6,340 bases of DNA, taken from positions 1 through 6,340 of the forward strand of contig JAQCAK010000122.1 of the NCBI GenBank assembly GCA_027621895.1. The letters run 5' to 3'. The DNA is from Pseudomonadota bacterium (GTDB lineage: Bacteria; Pseudomonadota; Gammaproteobacteria; Pseudomonadales; Azotimanducaceae). A model generated the notes under the pieces. That model ran no database searches, had not been told where the DNA came from, and saw only the letters and a program-made list of their open reading frames with translations. Shown here in pieces: positions 5,091 to 6,340 of this stretch; the stretch's first letter is position 1; every line of letters begins with the position of its first letter. The translations under genes and the position numbers were made by a program.

Positions 5091-6233
5091 ATGTCTGGGC
5101 GAGCTCTCCGGATCGGCCTGCTGATCAATCCCGTGGCCGGCATTGGTGGACCGGTGGCGCTCAAGGGCAGCGACGGCGTGGTCGAAGAGGCCAGGGCAAG
5201 GGGCGGTGAAAGTCATGTGCATGAACGGGTCGCACACTGTCTTGATGTCCTGATTTCAGACCAGGAAGACAACTCGATTGCCTGGTTTGCCGCGCCGGGA
5301 GAAATGGGCGCCGACCTGCTTCGGTCGAAGGGCCAGCCTGTTGTCGAGACCGGGAGTATCGTGGCCGGTCGGACCACTGCCCAGGACACGCGCCGCTGCA
5401 TCCGTGAACTGGCTGATGCCGGCATCGACCTGCTGTTGTTCGCCGGTGGCGATGGTACGGCGAGAGATGTCATGGACAGTGTTGCCGGTATCCCGGCGGT
5501 CGTTGGCATACCCTCAGGTGTAAAGATGCATTCCGGGGTGTTTGCCAACACGCCAAAAGCCGCCGCGCTGCTGATCCGCAAAATGCTGGCAGGAGAACTG
5601 CTGACCCTGGTCCAGGCGGAAGTTCGGGATATTGACGAGGTGTCGTTTCGAGAGGGTATCGTACGGACTCGCTTCTACGGCGAACTCCCCGTTCCCGATG
5701 ACCTGCAGTATATGCAGCAGACAAAAATCGGCGGGCGTGAAGTAGAGGAGCTGGTGATTGAGGAAATCGCTGCGGACGTTCGGGAAAACATGCAGCCTGA
5801 TACCTGGTACATCATGGGTTCGGGTTCCACCATTGCAGGCATCATGGAGAGCATTGTCTCCCCGCAGTCCGGGCTGGCGCCAACGCTGCTCGGCATTGAT
5901 GTGGTTCGCAACGGGGAACAGATGGCAGCGGATGTAACCGAGCAGGACCTGCTCGAGGGCCTTGCGGACGGTGCACCGGCCCGGATATTTGTCACGGCAA
6001 TTTCGGGGCAGGGCCACATTCTGGGTCGCGGCAACCAGCAGTTGAGTCCCCGGGTCATCCGGCGGGTGGGCGCCGGGAATATCTCCGTTGTGGCCAGCAA
6101 GGCCAAACTGAATGCACTCAACGGGCGACCACTGCGGGTAGATACCGGGGACGAACTGCTGGATGCTGAACTCGCGGGCCTGCACGCCGTGATCACCGGG
6201 TACGAGGATCGGGTTTACTACCGGGTTGCCTGA
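5091..6233 (+). CDS. NAD-kinase-like protein of the COG3199 type
   Basis: A 380-residue protein of the family annotated as ATP-NAD kinase-like or AcoX-related, part of the NAD kinase/diacylglycerol kinase superfamily. It shows LLINPVAGIGG (10-20), the superfamily motif GGDGTARDV (119-127), whose Asp121 would be the catalytic or phosphate-binding residue, IPSGVKMHSGVFA (140-152), a Gly-rich GSGST (243-247), and GRGNQQLSPRVI (312-323). It is longer than NadK (about 290 residues). Family members have been predicted to phosphorylate NAD, but the substrate is not established as far as I know, so I give no symbol. It starts 3 nt after the exonuclease stop; the GAGGG just ahead is too close for an ordinary binding site, which suggests coupled re-initiation. 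It is the last gene before the orientation probably changes. Confidence 0.85.
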   Translation: MSGRALRIGLLINPVAGIGGPVALKGSDGVVEEARARGGESHVHERVAHCLDVLISDQEDNSIAWFAAPGEMGADLLRSKGQPVVETGSIVAGRTTAQDTRRCIRELADAGIDLLLFAGGDGTARDVMDSVAGIPAVVGIPSGVKMHSGVFANTPKAAALLIRKMLAGELLTLVQAEVRDIDEVSFREGIVRTRFYGELPVPDDLQYMQQTKIGGREVEELVIEEIAADVRENMQPDTWYIMGSGSTIAGIMESIVSPQSGLAPTLLGIDVVRNGEQMAADVTEQDLLEGLADGAPARIFVTAISGQGHILGRGNQQLSPRVIRRVGAGNISVVASKAKLNALNGRPLRVDTGDELLDAELAGLHAVITGYEDRVYYRVA

Positions 6234-6293
6234 GGCGAGTTGCCGGTCATCGTCGTGACGCGTCGGTCGGGTGTCAGGCTGGTGTGGTGACGC

Positions 6294-6340
6294 CTAGGAA
6301 TGCAGGATATGCGACACCACTTTCTTGATCGAAATGGAAT
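6294..6340 (-). CDS. Possible 3' end of a convergent minus-strand gene (partial)
   Basis: On the minus strand the frame ending at TAG (6294-6296) reads SISIKKVVSHILHS from the window edge, with codons such as ATC, GTG, CTG and AAG typical of the neighbouring genes, and looks like the amphipathic C-terminal helix of a protein. Only 14 codons are visible, so this is a suggestion. Another minus frame stays open to a TGA at 6274-6276, and a plus-strand ORF could start at 6300, so the strand is not certain. No function can be given. Confidence 0.35.
   Translation of the reverse strand, partial: SISIKKVVSHILHS

Noticed and set aside
5514..6185. 223-residue minus-strand open frame inside the COG3199 gene
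   Set aside because: It is antisense to a protein with NAD-kinase-type motifs, has His/Pro/Arg-rich composition typical of a shadow frame, and lacks a promoter or binding site.

Overview
The window looks like a chromosomal segment of a gammaproteobacterium. The best evidence is a clear EpmC (YfcM) homologue, since that EF-P hydroxylase family is essentially gammaproteobacterial, together with a TusA that resembles the E. coli protein along its whole length. The GC-rich coding sequence and the Gly/Asp-rich lipoprotein would suit a free-living, perhaps marine, member. Genus cannot be fixed from the sequence. I see no mobile element, CRISPR array, rRNA or tRNA.

Left part (1-2306), minus strand: an intrinsic terminator (14-42) closes a 605-residue lipoprotein gene (60-1877). 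Upstream of it lies a small ABM-fold monooxygenase-like gene (2019-2306). A GC-rich hairpin without a U-tract sits between the two.

Centre (2307-2511): a divergent control region. Two consensus TATAAT boxes point in opposite directions within 39 bp, one for the ABM gene and one, with an extended -10, for the rightward operon. The rightward transcript has a leader of about 130 nt. It holds a GC-rich hairpin followed by three TCATGA palindromes, which create a chain of three tiny ORFs joined by ATGA overlaps and ending 6 nt before tusA.

Right part (2512-6233), plus strand: a tightly packed operon of six genes. These are tusA (sulfur carrier for tRNA 2-thiouridine), a gamma-glutamylcyclotransferase-like gene, epmC (EF-P hydroxylase), a PaaI-like hotdog thioesterase, a stand-alone 5'-3' exonuclease/flap endonuclease with a full set of metal ligands, and a COG3199-type NAD-kinase-like protein. 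Gaps are 14 nt, then three successive ATGA overlaps, then 3 nt, so translational coupling is likely. Two members, tusA and epmC, modify the translation machinery (tRNA wobble uridine and EF-P). The others act on glutathione-type peptides, acyl-CoA, DNA flaps and possibly nucleotides, with no single obvious pathway.

Right edge (6234-6340): short non-coding DNA, and possibly the 3' end of a convergent minus-strand gene. No stretch longer than 300 bases lacks a gene.
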